A stretch of 64,000 bases of DNA, from assembly GCF_051106095.1 (NCBI RefSeq), contig NC_135783.1, positions 63,422,447-63,486,446 on the forward strand. Direction: 5' to 3'. The position numbers were made by a program, and so were the translations under genes. The notes under the pieces are model-generated. The model had not been told where the DNA came from and did no database searches. It saw nothing but the letters and a program-made list of their open reading frames with translations. Shown here piece by piece: positions 13,401 through 21,782 of this stretch (position 1 is its first letter; each line of letters starts with the position of its first letter). Origin of the DNA: Pogona vitticeps (taxonomy: Eukaryota; Chordata; Lepidosauria; Squamata; Agamidae).

Positions 13401-15968
13401 TAAGTGTTTGCAGGGGGATGCAGGTACAGATAAGAGGAAGTTTCTTGGAGAAAGTAGGGCCAGCTGCAAATTTCAGAGAAAAATTCCAGCCACAGTCAGT
13501 ACTTTTAATTATCCCCTTGCTTTCATGGGAAACTGAAGTGCCATTTTTGTTACAGCCTTACAGATGATTTCATGTGGATGAACTCAACAGCTTTTGTGAA
13601 CTTTTTGAGAGTCATAATAAAGGCAGGCCATTAGAAGCCAGGCTCCTAATATGTCATTCAAAAGCTATTCGGAATTCTGTAACACGGAAAGGATATGGAT
13701 GCAGAGCATGACAACATTGCAGATAAAACACTATCTGCCCAGGGGTACTGCAACCTATATTTATTCACATCCACATTTAGCTATTCAAAATGGCCTCAAG
13801 AAATCCCATCAACTGTGTGGATTCCACCATTGTAGATTTCAAAAGCTTTGCAGGGTGCCATTCCTACTTGGGTGTTTTGGGTGGCTCTTACGTTATTCAG
13901 ATGAGTATGACTATGGATTATTCCTCTGTATACTGACCTCAAATTTCCCTGGGTCTCCAAATTCAAGGTATGGGGCTATCTTTAATTCTTGTAAATTTTG
14001 CTGCCTTTGCTTCCTTTCTTCTTCATCATACTTTCCAGATGCAGCTTCTAGCTCAGTCAACATCTGGGCAACCCAGTTAGTGCCTGAAGCAATGCAGAAA
14101 CCTTGTTAGAAAATGCAAAAAAAAACCAAACAAACAAACCCCAAAAGCCTCACTGTGCTTACAGTCACTAAACACTTTAATCAAAAAGGCAAGAGCACAG
14201 GTGAGGCTCATATAACAATTAAACATTAATTTGTCAAAAAAAAAAACCCTCCAGTTTTGAATGCAGAATATTGCACTTTTGAGGAGATGTCATTGCAACT
14301 TCAAGAGATAACCATATATGTTAGAATTTAGCAATTGTATAGCTGATAAATGTTCTATATCGTGTCCCAGTGAACTATGGGATTGGCAATTTCGTCAAAG
14401 CTTAAAGATAATGTCTCCTGCATCCTCCTTGAGCAAACTGTATCATAAAACAGTAAAAAGATAGAAGGTTCCTTCCAGATCTCCCGTAGGAAATAATATA
14501 TCATTTAGAAAAGGTAAGCAAATACCCAAAGGTGCCTCAAAGAAATGTTTCCTTTGGGATACATCCTGGGAAAGAGGTCTTCAAAGAAATGCCAACTGAA
14601 ATTAGCTTTTATGACCCCGCTGTCCTCTGCCTCCTGTCCCCACTGCCTCCACTGCTGCAGGAGGCAGCAGGGATGGGAGGCAGAGGGCAGCGGGGGCGGC
14701 TTTTATTTTTTGGCTTTCCAGGCTTCCAAAGCCGTCCCCACTACCCTCTGCCTCCCATCCCCGGTGCCTCTGCCGCTGCAGGAGGCAGCAGGGCTGGGAG
14801 GCAGAGGGCAGCAGGGGCAGCTTTGGAAGCCTGGGAAGCCAAAAGCCGCCCCGACCTCTGCGCTGGGTGCCAGCTTCCCGGGCTTCCAAAGCACCAGTAC
14901 CCAGCGCGGTAGTCAGGGCGGTGTTGGAAGCCTGGGAGGCTGAGCCTCCCTTTTCCTAACAGTTGGGTGAAAAAGCAGCCTCTTCACCACCAACGGTTGG
15001 TAAATTTCAATTTCCCGCCCTTTTCCCCTGCCTTTTTTCTTCCGTAAGTGGAAGCTCCGGCCGCAGGTCAAAGCAAAATTTTGCGGCCGGAGCTTTTCGT
15101 AACTCAAAATTTTTGCAAGTAGTCAAAGCTATGGTTTTTCCAGTAGCAATATATGGAAGTGAGAGTTGGACCTTAAAGAAGGCTGACCGCTGAAGAATTG
15201 ATTCTTTTGAATTGTGGTGCTGGAAGAGACTCTTGAGAGTCCCCTGGACTGCATAGAGAACAAACCTATCCATTTTGAAGGAAAATAACCCTGAGTACAG
15301 TACTCACTGGAAGGACAGATCCTGAAGCTGAGGCTCCAATACTTTGGCCATCTCATGAGAACAGAAGACTCCCTGGAAAAGACCCTGATGTTGGGAAAGT
15401 GTGAAGGCAAGAGGAGAGGGGGACGACAGAGGACGAGATGGATGGACAGTGTCACAGAGGTTACCAACATGAATTTGACCAGACTCTGGGAGGCAGTGGA
15501 AGATAGGAGGGCCTGGCATGCTCTGGTCCATGGGGTCATGAAGAGTCAGACATGACTTAACGACTAAAAAAACAAAAAATATTTCTGGAAATTGTGGATA
15601 GGATGAATGATTTCTCTGGCTGTTTGGTAACATTTTTTCCCTGCCATATCTATTCAGCATTCACAAATGGATTTCTACTGATTCAGAAAACAGTTAACTG
15701 GAATCCTATTTTAAAAATATACATGCCCACTAATACGGACCCAAGCCATTCCTGCCAGGCTGAAAGACTCACCAGTTTTGGCATATCCCACAAGTACCAC
15801 ATCATCTGTCCGCGCTTTAAACGTGTCAAGGATCTTCAGTGTTTCAGGGCAACAGATAATAGCAGGATATAAATCGCCATTATATAAAAACAAACCATCT
15901 TTAGAAGTAGTCTTTTCTGGCTCTTCCTGCTTCTTCTCCAAACTTTCACTTAATCCTCTTGCAGCCAT
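4400..15968 (-). CDS. Gene B: SULT6B1-like cytosolic sulfotransferase, exons 1-3 (partial gene)
   Basis: Minus-strand gene that runs off the left edge. Exon 1 is 15773-15968 (196 nt), exon 2 is 13938-14083 (146 nt), exon 3 is 4400-4489 (90 nt). The start is MAARGLSESLEKK in a strong Kozak context (CACCATGG). Each junction has GT/AG: GTGAGT after exon 1, GTCAGT after exon 2, GTAAGT after exon 3. The phases match gene A exactly (1, 0, 0). Cytosolic sulfotransferases move sulfonate from PAPS to small acceptors. The PAPS 5'-phosphosulfate loop is formed across exons 1 and 2 as AKTGTNWV, and exon 3 carries the catalytic-histidine motif (IIKTHLIPHKIP). Exons 4-7 should lie left of base 1. Intron 2 (4490-13937) contains a complete LTR retrotransposon. 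The subfamily assignment rests on remembered SULT6B1 sequence; the sulfotransferase identity is firm. Confidence 0.85.
4490..5717. other. Gene B intron 2, left part
   Basis: AT-rich intron with no recognised exon. Bases 5265-5420 resemble the 3' tail of a CR1/L2-type LINE or tailed SINE in minus orientation (TTTATATTCCACC, then GGCGGTTCACAACATAAA). A 22-bp direct repeat (GAAACCATTGAACTTTAGAC and two more bases) occurs twice between 5398 and 5455. Confidence 0.5.
5718..6261 (+). repeat. 5' LTR of element 1
   Basis: The 544-bp repeat contains a TATA-like TATAAATA near 5821, an AATAAA at about 6138-6143 and TG...CA ends. It matches 11401-11944 base for base as far as I can read. Confidence 0.93.
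6262..6292 (+). promoter_or_regulatory. Probable primer-binding site, tRNA-Leu-like
   Basis: Five bases after the LTR, TGGTGTCCAGCGTG begins with TGG, the complement of the tRNA CCA end. It resembles the complement of a tRNA-Leu 3' end (TGGTGTCAGAAGTGGGAT). The fit is imperfect, so the tRNA assignment is an inference. Confidence 0.5.
6701..11125 (+). CDS. Gag-Pol polyprotein of element 1 (1474 residues, single frame)
   Basis: Start MPLTRSQ is shared with element 2. Approximate residue positions: charged coiled-coil-like stretch 45-100; gag body 110-330; CCHC zinc knuckle CYFCQGKGHLISEC about 336-349; a segment of about 280 residues where a retropepsin is expected but not clearly assigned; integrase zinc-binding region (HSDMFAAHLG to CDVCQRQ) about 630-675; integrase core with VDIVGP, ITDLGASFTS and HPESNG about 695-800; reverse transcriptase with SPIVLVDKPDGSIRFCVDYR and AYIDD about 1075-1220; RNase H (YTDASNSGVGAVLCQ, CTDHSPLQW) about 1350-1474. 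Integrase before RT is the reverse of most Ty3/gypsy elements. Gag and pol are one frame, so no frameshift is needed. It looks whole. Confidence 0.93.
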   Translation: MPLTRSQVAEMSEVKDPQIDQGSEDEFGSVQGDSTGEQDPELRKILLAQQHELRVREMEQREREKQRQFEERMEREKMAFELRKLELMNQNNNNNRDSEGGQLSKADLKKFPVYHKGDCPEVFFSLVERAFVDFSVRETEKMTIMRSLISGSLAEVYAEMPEERMKDFAEFKKLVFARHGINAEQLRQRFRSLTKKPEQTFTQVGAQLVRLLEKWLSQEGTETYEQLKDLIALEQFYSVLHGELKFQVRERKPKSVAAAAEIADFISQIRKPLGEGKSVGKPKETYSKYSQGPGKSQQGGGAHGEGKPSDMKPRPQILEGKPKQDERESKYTRKCYFCQGKGHLISECEKLKQLKGMVPQNSSGTKPKAVFCVQKEQGSVSQREPVAMATQSGTAASADQAEENGPLLEVKRCLLIKTDSQLFETAGVDVGILDRQYRGLRDTCSQVTLCHPDIIPREFIIPNESMKVAGIEGQIISLPVAEVPVNFQGWRGDWRIAISSTLPAAVLVGNDLAEHVKRVLVITRSQATTGTVQGGNDEPETEAEGSSEAVVETLTTDSRFGQEQKADATLQKCFEQVTDAQLTPETPVRFLEKKGILYRETLRNISKGGDGIRSQLVVPEKYRPMILQRGHSDMFAAHLGVNKTQQRITQNFYWPDIGKQIREFCKQCDVCQRQGNNRDRTKAKLCPLPVIDTPFKCIGVDIVGPLPKATKRGNRFILTIVDHATRYPEAIPLTNIETNTVADALVGYMSRMGFASEIITDLGASFTSKLMKRLWQICGIKHKETTAYHPESNGLTEKFNGTLMRMIRAYLAENPNNWDQKLQSLLFAYRSVPQASTGFSPFELLFGRRVKGPLDLIKQNWEQITQDDPQDVVTYIDTLMNDLRRNLELAAENLQAQKVRQKTWYDHKARERHFDPGEEVLWLRPCRENKLQLKWAGPYRVISKMSDLNYLIEQEENQARRVVHVNALKPYYRGEQRVLFAIKAAESEEAELPFWEGRGEVKYNPEEVKISPALTQDQQQELKMLLNKYQQVFSNKPGIVKGVMHRIHTGDAPPQAVSPYRVTGPYRDKVRKELDEMLRENIIVPSSSPWSSPIVLVDKPDGSIRFCVDYRKLNRVTTPDAYPMPRLDNLIETIGGCRFISSLDLVKGYWQLRIDPRDQEKTAFCSPFGLYEFRVLSFGLRNAPATFQRLMDQTLAGLSDFTVAYIDDIGIFSNTWEDHLIHLELVLQRLSAAGLTVKASKCQLGSPEIKYLGHMVGGGMIKPLEAKIEAVRDWPRPNTKKKVKSFLGLVGYYRKFIPRFSEIAAPLTDLTRKKADDRIPWTSDCEAAFQRLKEALINYPVLRAPDFDREFIIYTDASNSGVGAVLCQEDENGDQHPVSYLSRKLQKGERHLATVEKECLAIVYAIQKAKPYIWGRHFILCTDHSPLQWLKTMKTHNSKLMRWALNLQDYDFEVKVVRGSVNCVADALSRRPED
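11389..11400 (+). other. Polypurine tract of element 1
   Basis: AAAGAGGGGAGG directly abuts the 3' LTR, the usual plus-strand priming site. The same tract precedes the 3' LTR of element 2. Confidence 0.85.
11401..11944 (+). repeat. 3' LTR of element 1
   Basis: A 544-bp copy of the 5' LTR, ending at TTTGTCACA and followed by ATTTAACC. The base pairs before the 5' LTR (ATATT) and after the 3' LTR (ATTTA) agree only partly. Confidence 0.93.
11945..13937. other. Gene B intron 2, right part
   Basis: No exon is seen. Bases 12140-12250 look like a minus-strand LINE/SINE tail (TTTATTTACCAGCATTTACA then ACAAAACATA). Bases 12265-12490 are a GC-richer stretch ending in GCTCATCTCTAG, possibly an unclassified non-autonomous DNA repeat. 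Bases 12935-13240 resemble a worn interspersed repeat of unknown family. The rest is unassigned. Confidence 0.4.
13938..14083 (-). CDS. Gene B exon 2
   Basis: 146 nt, entered in phase 1 and left in phase 0. It begins GTNWVAQMLTELEAASGK and ends APYLEFGDPGKFE. The acceptor is CAG at 14084-14086 and the donor GTCAGT at 13932-13937. GTNW completes the PAPS 5'-phosphosulfate loop begun in exon 1. It is nine nt longer than exon 2 of gene A, in a glutamate/glutamine-rich stretch. Confidence 0.88.
14600..15112. mobile_element. GC-rich fold-back repeat with a Tigger-like tail
   Basis: A GC-rich island in an AT-rich intron, built of alternating direct and inverted copies of GGCAGCAGGG and GGCTTCCAAAGC blocks. 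Arms at about 14695-14732 and 14820-14850 are reverse complements and could fold. The end (15035-15112, GGAAGCTCCGGCCGCAGGTC then AAAATTTTGCGGCCGGAGC) resembles the inner part of the TA-flanked Tigger-like element at 35131-35406. It is probably a non-autonomous DNA transposon derivative; its boundaries are not defined. Open frames across it are compositional. Confidence 0.5.
15113..15572 (+). mobile_element. BovB (RTE) LINE, 5'-truncated 3' end
   Basis: Encodes worn C-terminal BovB ORF2 sequence: VVKAMVFPVAIYGSESWTLK, then LRLQYFGHLMR, SLEKTLMLGK, and RRAWHALVHGVMKSQT, followed by the BovB 3' end (CATGACTTAACGACTAAAAA). Frame changes make it dead. BovB is a LINE shared by squamates and ruminants through known horizontal transfer. 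It lies in intron 1 of gene B, antisense. Confidence 0.88.
15773..15968 (-). CDS. Gene B exon 1 (start codon)
   Basis: 196 nt: 65 codons plus one base. It begins MAARGLSESLEKKQEEPEK and ends in DDVVLVGYAKTG, followed by GTGAGT at 15767-15772. ARTDDVVLVGYAKTG matches the conserved lead into the PAPS loop. The ATG at 15966-15968 has an excellent CACCATGG context and is the only in-frame Met before the conserved block. Confidence 0.9.
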
Positions 15969-17016
15969 GGTGGTGCTGTTTTGAGTATAAAACTCAGCTC
16001 GGTGAAAGAAGCAAATGTACTTACAGAGAAATAAAACTTTACAGAATGGAAAATGTGCAGGTCATGTTACAGTTTATCTATGGGGTGTGACCACAGAACT
16101 TTGTTCCCCTTCCAGCTACTCAAATATCCTCCAATGAAGCCGTGGCCAATTTGTGCTGAGAATGTTTGTTTTTTAAGAGAAAGAATGAGACTAAGCCAGA
16201 GGGCAAAGAGAAACTCCCTCTACAAATGAGGTCAGAGCTCCTGAATTAATTAAACACTTGAATAAAAGAGGCCAGTCTTGCTTTGCTTCCAAGAGGATGG
16301 CAAGTACATTTCTAGACCACCAATTATCTGGACCTTGGAATCACAGCAAAACCACTTGCAATGCCTGAAAACACAGCAATACAATTAAATAATACAACAC
16401 AAATAAACTACACAATAATTCAACCAAAATAAAATTTGACTGATGCCAACACTTGTCCAAAATAGCTGTTTTAGTGTGACATATATTGTTATCATTCTCT
16501 CAGCGTATTCACCAAGGAATATATTTTGCTGCTCCAGGATCCTCCTCCCAGTTTTTCTTGGGTTTTTTTAATTGTTCTAAGTTTTTTTAAAGTTTTAATT
16601 GATTTTCATTTTATTTTATTTAATGATTGGCTGCTGTTGTTACTAAGCCCAGGTGGGTTAAAAAGGACTACAGTGGAGATTTCACTAGTGTAGGAAGTGC
16701 ATCTGACATGGTTGTTCTTCCACATGGCAAGAATAAGCATCTGTAAGCAATGTTTTTTTCTCTCTCTCTTTTTTTTTTTACTTTTTCTTTTTTGCAGGTT
16801 TAATATATAAAAAACTGAACTAAAAAAGAAAGGGAAAAACAAAACAATAGAGCACAAAAAATAAGAACAGTAAATATAATATTATTTGTACTTGCTGTCA
16901 ACCACCATTAAAATGTCCAGTTTGGGAACACATCAGAAGATCTTCTGTGGGTAAAGGACTTGCCGACAAGCAGGCCACAGTAAGGATGGGATAATATCAT
17001 TTTTCTATCAATATTC
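15969..17016. other. 5' flank of gene B
   Basis: AT-rich intergenic sequence upstream of the minus-strand start of gene B. Its promoter should be here, but I see no TATA or CpG-rich signal I would defend. Poly-T/poly-A rich runs occur at 16760-16870. Confidence 0.4.
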
Positions 17017-17431
17017 TGTCAGGATATTGTAATTTTTATAGGCCTGAACCTGGATAAATGTGTTATTAATGAGCTGACATTGTGAACAGATGTGTGTATG
17101 CTGAGTCACTGTGACTGCTGAGGAGATGATGCAATGTCTGAAGATGAGAAGACACCCAGGTGCAGAAGATGATGTAATGTGTCTTCTGATTGGACTAAAG
17201 AAGCCTTCTATATGTATATAAGTGAACAGCGTGTTCATAGATTTCTCTTCTCTCTCCACCATTTGCTGCTATCTTGTATGCTGGTTTGTTTAATAATTTC
17301 CTGCCATGCTGATGTGATGCCAGACTGTATATACTTGTAAATATTGTAAATACACCCGTCTTGCTAAAGAAGAAGAACGTGTAAGTGTCTTCAATTAACT
17401 CTGCACATTTTTCTGTCACCAAATCCTGACA
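17017..17431 (+). mobile_element. Solo LTR of a gypsy-like element
   Basis: The 415-bp unit begins TGTCAGGAT and ends ATCCTGACA (short inverted ends, TG...CA). It has a TATA-like TATATGTATATAAG at about 17210 and GTAAATATTGTAAATACACC near 17336. No internal region is beside it. Its middle is similar to the LTR-like stretch at about 33705-33955. This is a fossil left by recombination between two LTRs. Confidence 0.65.
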
Positions 17432-17439
17432 GATACTAA

Positions 17440-18425
17440 ATATAGGGTTGTGTGTTAAGTCCCTTTCTCTATTCTTTGTAGACACATGACTGCACCCCAT
17501 TGTATAACACCAATGCAATTATTGAATTTGTAGATGATACGACAGTGGTGGGGCTTATAAATAAGAACAATGATTCTGCTTATAGAAAAGAAGTACAAGG
17601 CTGACACTATGTGTAAAGAAAATAATCTTAAATTGAACACCAAAAAAGCTAAAGAACTTATAACTGACTTTAGAAGGAGGAGAGATGTATATTTACCATT
17701 GTACATACATGGTGAAGAGGTGGAGAGGGTTAGTAGTTTTAAATTTGGGGGTATCTATATTTCAGAGGACCTCTCATGGTCTATAAATGCTAATATGCTG
17801 GTGAAGAAGGCACAGAAGAGGCTGTACTTCTTGAGAGTGTTCAGGAAGATAACTCTATCTCAGCATTTACATCTGTCCTACTATTGTAGTACCATAGAGA
17901 TTGCCCTAACATATGGCATCTTCTTATGGTATGGGAGTTACTCTGAAACAGACAAAAAAGTTTTACAGAGAATTACTAAAATTGCCCCAAATATTATTGG
18001 ACTTCAGCTTCCAACCCTGGACAATGTCTTTACATCTCACTGCTTGAGGAAGTCATTAAGTATTCTCAGAGACTCTTCCCGTCCTGCTTATAACTTCTTT
18101 GAACTATTGGCTTCCAGAAGAAGATACAGAATAATTAAAACTCGGACAACACATTTTTGAACAGCTTTTATCCTATACCTAACAGCTATAATTGCACTTA
18201 ACAAGGAACTTAAGAATCACCAGCAGTGAGTTGTTGGACTGTATTACTATTACATGGTCTGTTGTGTTGTATGTTGTGTGGATATTATGAGTTTTAGGTA
18301 GGGTTCTGGGATTTAGGGATTGTTATGAGGGGGTGTGTGTGTGTTTGGTCTGGTCTCTGACTGTTCTTTGTGAATTTCATTGTATGTGTATATGATGTTT
18401 ATATGTTCAGTACCAATAAATTGTT
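17440..18425 (+). mobile_element. Rex1/L2-like LINE, C-terminal part and 3' UTR
   Basis: An open stretch at 17570-18160 encodes typical post-RT residues of CR1-superfamily LINEs: NNLKLNTKKAKELITDFRR, YISEDLSWSINANMLVKKAQ, LYFLRVFRKITLSQ, and a C-terminus with SILRDSSRPAYNFFELLASR. The 3' part contains GTGAATTTCATTGTATG and ends near ACCAATAAA, as in Rex1/L2 tails. It is 5'-truncated just before the coding stretch (TGATACGACAGTGGTGGGGC is a relic of the F.DDTT RT motif). Rex1 versus L2 is not resolved. Confidence 0.75.
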
Positions 18426-19377
18426 TATGTTAAATTTGCAATATAAGTACAATTGTAGCTATCACTACGTACATCTGAAATTACACAGATTAATCAGTGT
18501 AAGCCTTCCAGATGTCCTAACAAATATTCTCATGAGGTTGGCCTCTACAGGATACATGTTTAAATGTACCTGGTTCTAACAGATCCTCCCAACATTGTGT
18601 AGCAGATGGGGGATGTTTATCTTTCCAACCTCAAAATATCAACCAGTCTTTATTGTACTGTCACAAACCTGACAGCCAATCTCAGAGTACAAATCTGTTA
18701 GCCACAATAAGGGCTCTTAAAGTCCAGTTTCGTTGCCCATTTCTCAGATTCCATAGGAGAGGGATATCATTTAGAAAACACTAATACCTGAAAATATCAA
18801 AGATTTCCCCTATACTGCATTAATATAAGTGATGACTTCAAGACGAAAGGAATGAGTTGCTAGTACTAGCCCAGATCATAATTCAACCATGCATTTCCAG
18901 TATTATATCTCCAACATCTGTCAGAGTGTGACGATCCCTTCCTAAAGAACTGTGGTGGTGTCCAATATACTCTAAATGCTATTTTTTTGTTGGATCAATC
19001 TGAACTTCTAAGGAAATATCCCATTTAGATTCTAATGCAATTTTTCATTGTTTAGATTGTATGTTGTCTGGTTTCTCAGTCCTATAAATTGTTCACCTTT
19101 TCCTAAAGCCATAAGCTATCCTATTACATGACCACTAAAGGCATTCACCAAAAAGCCACCATTCATGCAATACAATTTACAGGTACCTGCAAGATGCATC
19201 TGCATACTGAGAGGAAGCAGCAGGTTATATTTTCCAGGTGCCAAGATAGTGGCATCTCTGCTCATGCTCTGTACTCGTCTGGGAAATCAGTGTACAAAGA
19301 GAACAAAATGAACACATTACAGCAGAAGAATGTTCCTATCAGAGTGACTGCACCAAGACTAGATTTACAGGATAATT
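18426..19377. other. Intergenic, nothing recognised
   Basis: AT-rich sequence between gene B and the duplicated block. No coding, RNA or repeat similarity I can support. Confidence 0.4.
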
Positions 19378-19469
19378 GACAGGATCAACATGCTTCTTGG
19401 CCTTTTGGCTAAGATCAAGTGTGTGTGTGTGTGTGTGCGTCTGTGTGTGTCTGTGTGTGTGTGTGTGTA

Positions 19470-19526
<57 letters not shown>

Positions 19527-19534
19527 CAGGATCA
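19378..19534 (+). pseudogene. Truncated U2 snRNA retrocopy joined to (GT)n(GA)n, with flanking direct repeats
   Basis: Bases 19390-19423 match the 5' end of U2 snRNA (CTTCTTGGCCTTTTGGCTAA then GATCAAGTGT) with one mismatch in the hairpin and one missing base at the start. The copy stops at the GTGT of U2 position about 35 and passes straight into (GT)n and (GA)n. GACAGGATCA occurs on both sides (19378-19387 and 19525-19534), as a target-site duplication would. Far too short to be a working U2 gene. Confidence 0.8.
19421..19526. repeat. (GT)n then (GA)n microsatellite
   Basis: About 60 bases of interrupted GT/CT repeats followed by about 45 bases of GA repeats. The open frames over it are artefacts. 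Confidence 0.95.
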
Positions 19535-19649
19535 TAATAAGCATAAAGGGGAGAGTTAACCCTAAGATCCTGAGTACAGTCCCTCTTTCGAAGCTGCAAT
19601 TTCCATTAGCACTGATGAGAGATTTCACCCAGAGGAAATATCAGTCATC

Positions 19650-19775
19650 CCCTTACCCTATTGCTGGATAGCTCAAGACTTTAGGCAGGGGTTGGGAGTT
19701 TGATTCCCCACAGTGCCTCCTTGACAGGGGCTGGACTCATAGGGTCCCTTCCAGCTCTTCAGTTCTAAGATTATT
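19650..19775 (+). mobile_element. tRNA-derived SINE with CR1-like tail
   Basis: TAGCTCAAGACTTTAGGCAG resembles box A and its surroundings, and AGTTTGATTCC resembles box B. The tail (GGGCTGGACTCATAGGGTCC then CTTCCAGCTCTTCAGTTCTA) resembles a CR1 3' end. Worn copy; edges approximate. Confidence 0.6.
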
Positions 19776-19904
19776 ATACTGTTACCTGCACATTTAAAAC
19801 TCTTCATGGCAAATATTTAGACTTATTTAACGTCTCATAGGCCCTCATTCTGCCTCATCTGCAGTAGTGCTTACTCACCTGGTTACAGTAAATAGTTTGT
19901 GGTT

Positions 19905-20502
19905 AGGCATCCTTCAGACTCGAAACACTACAGTAACGTGCTCTGTATGGAGGACTTGGAACAGCGTCTAGTGTGGCTGAGGAGCCCGATTCAAGAGTGA
20001 CAATCCCTTCCACACTGAAGACAAATACAATCTGTCCCCTGTCTAGCTCCCTGATTTTGCTGCTTTTGTGACTTCCTCTTTGCCTCAGCCTGCTGGACAA
20101 GGGTCTCTTCAAAATGGGGGAGGCCATGATGCATTGCCTGCCTCCAGGCTGAACACTCAGATGTCAGGGTTTCCCATTGGTTAAGGTCCATTCCTAAGGC
20201 CTTCAGATCCCACTTGCAGATATCCTTGTATCACAGCTATGGTCTCCCTCTGGGGTGATTTCCCTGCACTAATTCTCCATACAGGAGATCCTTTGGAATC
20301 CAACCACCAGCCATTCTCACAATGTGCCCAAGCCAACGTAGACCTCGCTGTTTCAGTAATGTATATATGCTAAAAATTCTAGTTCGTTCTAGGACTACTC
20401 TATTTGGAACTTTGTCCTGCCAGGTGATACCAAAAATCTGTTGAAGGCAATGCATATGGAAGGTGTTCAGCTTCCTCTCCTGCCGTGCAGAAAGGGTCCA
20501 GT
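19905..20502 (-). mobile_element. 5'-truncated LINE, same family as 1245-3690
   Basis: On the minus strand it encodes FGITWQDKVPN, YTLLKQRGLRWLGHIVRM, PKDLLYGELVQGNHPRGRP, SACSAWRQA-type residues and NQGARQGTDCICLQCGRDCH, in the same order as the 3' part of the LINE at 3060-3686. The frame is broken. It ends at the same 3' point (CTGAAGGATG). Confidence 0.85.
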
Positions 20503-21218
20503 AAATAGTTTACTCTGACACTATTTGGGGAACAAACCACTGCTGCATCTTAAATTCATACATTCCATTTACCTTACAAGTCTTGAACTGGATTTTTAGT
20601 TGTGCTGACTGTGATGGCAGCACCAAGTTTAGTTGACAAAAGCTGGCCTATAGCTCCATCAGCTGGCTGTCAATGAAACATGCAGGATACCTTAAAGATA
20701 AAACTTAAAGTTAAAACTTAGTTTTAATACAGTTGTAACAAAATTACTTGACTTGCGAACAAGATATTTGGAGCTCTGCAAAACACATATGATGAAGCAA
20801 AGAGATATTGTAAAACAAGGAGAAAGCAAAAAGTCAGATCAATGGAAAAATGTTGCCCTTTCTACTACAGTTGTCATAAAACTTGAAATAGCTACAACCA
20901 GAGACCAGCAGGGATGAAGATGGGACCTGGACTGAGAAATCCATTAAACCCTAAAAAAAAAAATTAAATTTGTGAAGAGGGTTTCAGTGGGTTTCTACAC
21001 CCTCTAGTGATTCATGGCAATATCTGTTTTCAAAGTAGAGATATGTTGCATTTCAAACTGATTTTTAGGTTTTGTGAAAGCATCTATCATGTGTACATCA
21101 TTGCTAATCTGCCAAAGAAGAATCAGTGGAACTAACACCGTGTGTTTCTATGCCAAAGAAGGCACGCAATTGCACATGCACACAAACATACATGCACACA
21201 AGCAAGCAAGCAAGAAAA

Positions 21219-21253
<35 letters not shown>

Positions 21254-21653
21254 ATACTATTACTCTACCAAAAAGTATATTTCTGAAAGAATAATTTGGC
21301 ATTTATTTGCACATACGTTGTTAATTGACATTTTAGTGCCTGTAGACATAGCTTGACCACACCCACATTTTGATGCAATATCTGATCTTAACTTCATATG
21401 GAGACAAAACAGACAGCATCATGGTTTGGACAGCACAATAATCCAGGGGTCTTGCTGCCTTATTGTCCTTTCTTGGCTCTCACAGAAACTTCATGTCCCA
21501 TGACATCCAAGTGGATCTGTATGATTCTTACAGAAATTAAGTAGAACTGGTTGGCTGCCAGTTCATTGTAAGAAGGTGGATGTCTTGCTGTCCTTCGAGG
21601 CAGAATGGAATTGTTTAGAAATTCATTCCCAGAAGCAAGATCTTACTCAGTCT
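20503..21653. other. Intergenic sequence with a short (AAAT)n run
   Basis: No gene seen. An (AAGC)n/(AAAT)n run lies at 21199-21257. The last 300 bases show distant similarity to the region just 3' of the gene A terminal exon, as expected if the degraded exon at 21654 came from an older duplication. Confidence 0.5.
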
Positions 21654-21782
21654 TCATGCCTTATCATTGACATCACATATTATCTTTGGTCTCATTTTGG
21701 TTGCTGCTGAACACTTATTAGCATTGTCCATTCCTTTGCTGTTTTCTTGACTGAAATGTATTTTCCTGTTACTTACGCCCAC
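21654..21782 (-). pseudogene. Degraded SULT6B1-like terminal exon
   Basis: Aligned with gene A exon 7 (26568-26698) this reads VGVSNRKIHFSQENSKGMDN and ends NDKA before a stop in the equivalent place. The acceptor position reads CAA instead of CAG, and the conserved DWK of the PAPS-binding RKGxxxDWK motif has become NRK. Similarity to gene A continues into the intron side (CACTTGAAAATGCAG versus CACCTGAAAACATAG), so it is an old tandem copy, not a retrocopy. No other exons of this copy are found between here and 26568. Confidence 0.75.

Noticed and set aside
14532-14943. Several overlapping open frames of 95-132 codons on both strands
   Set aside because: They lie in a GC-rich repeat with few stop codons in any frame; proline/glycine-rich, repeated composition and no known similarity.
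19390-19423. Functional U2 snRNA gene
   Set aside because: Only the first 34 bases are present, with no Sm site or later stems.
19339-19671. Open frames rich in LS, TH and VC dipeptides
   Set aside because: Translations of the GT/GA microsatellite.
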